Below, one piece after another: positions 36,182 through 36,478 of a stretch of DNA of 36,478 bases. The number at the start of each line of letters is the position of its first letter. Within the stretch, counting starts at the first letter, position 1. A program made the translations under genes and the position numbers. The stretch is from Deinococcus cellulosilyticus NBRC 106333 = KACC 11606 (GTDB lineage: Bacteria > Deinococcota > Deinococci > Deinococcales > Deinococcaceae): assembly GCF_007990775.1 (NCBI RefSeq), contig NZ_BJXB01000039.1, positions 1 through 36,478 on the forward strand, read 5' to 3'. A model generated the notes under the pieces. It searched no databases. It was not told the DNA's origin and worked only from the letters and a program-made list of their open reading frames with translations.

Positions 36182-36478
36182 TCATGAGTCTAGAGCCAAT
36201 GAGGTTGTTGTTGGGTTGTCATAGCTTTTTATAGAGTAAATACTCTACAAGAGAGAAATTTTCTTGAATATACAAATGACCACGGCAACCGAGTGGTATA
36301 AGAAATCACACCATTAGAAAGGGTTACCCTCTTCAGAAATTCCACCTGACAAAGCTACAGGAGCATTACACCCTCACTAGGAATAAAACTATTCCTTTCA
36401 GCTGAAAGCTAAGCTATCCTCGCAAGATAAATCAAGCCGCACCACCAAAACATTTTCAACAAGTTATCGTCGATTTGC
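36182..36478. other. AT-rich gene-free end of the window
   Basis: No credible gene in about 300 bp, which is noticeably AT-rich. It holds TAGAGTA / TACTCTA (36232-36247), AGGAATA / TATTCCT (36379-36396) and the palindrome CTTTCAGCTGAAAG (36395-36408), which could be operators or terminator parts of a gene outside the window. Confidence 0.5.

Noticed and set aside
1..36478. tRNA or rRNA genes
   Set aside because: No cloverleaf with a T-loop GTTCGA-type motif or rRNA signature was recognised on either strand by eye; a tRNAscan run would settle it.

Overview
The window looks like part of a large plasmid or plasmid-like replicon from a Deinococcus-type bacterium. The replicon call rests on a PrimPol-type replication protein, a ParA with a small DNA-binding partner, a serine recombinase, two restriction-modification systems and nested insertion sequences. 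The Deinococcus assignment is an inference: several plus-strand genes (16572, 23813, 30301, nearly 21225) have a TAnnnT -10 box about 6-9 nt before the ATG and no Shine-Dalgarno (SD) site, the leaderless style common in Deinococcus.

Layout. 1-4530: small, mostly unknown genes, among them two secreted proteins, two single-helix membrane peptides, two zinc-ribbon-like proteins and a serine recombinase. 4746-11843: a type I restriction operon, hsdM-hsdS-DUF4268-hsdR. 12353-15195 (minus strand, cluster 1) and 16740-20349 plus 24642-29617 (minus strand, cluster 2): arrays of small, mostly unknown genes cut into short units. Each unit has its own sigma70-type promoter with a shared AT-rich palindrome in the -35/-10 spacer, nearly always a leader hairpin, a strong SD, and often its own terminator. 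30301-33618: a single-chain restriction-methylation enzyme. 33706-36169: an IS110 element broken by an IS3 element.

The most interesting signal is a candidate antisense-RNA control system. The leader hairpins have stems that differ from gene to gene but keep base pairing, and constant loops: GCGGAC in cluster 1 and GGGACA in cluster 2. Each cluster contains one short plus-strand locus (12656-12740 and 26145-26226) with an extended -10 promoter and an intrinsic terminator. Each predicted RNA carries, 18 nt apart, a segment complementary to its cluster's SD region and a UGUCC apical loop complementary to its cluster's leader loop. The two RNAs share the pattern TGTCCnnAACTTGCTG and look paralogous. 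This reads as two orthogonal kissing-loop antisense RNAs, each able to control many genes in trans. The replication gene has the promoter but no hairpin, so it should escape; the parA leader loop matches the cluster 1 RNA over 9 nt.

A second signal is three long gene-free regions (about 15705-16480, 20460-21075, 29735-30255) at the right-hand borders of the minus-strand gene blocks. They share conserved sequence blocks and stems with compensatory changes, and look like a family of large structured RNAs. Their strand is not settled.
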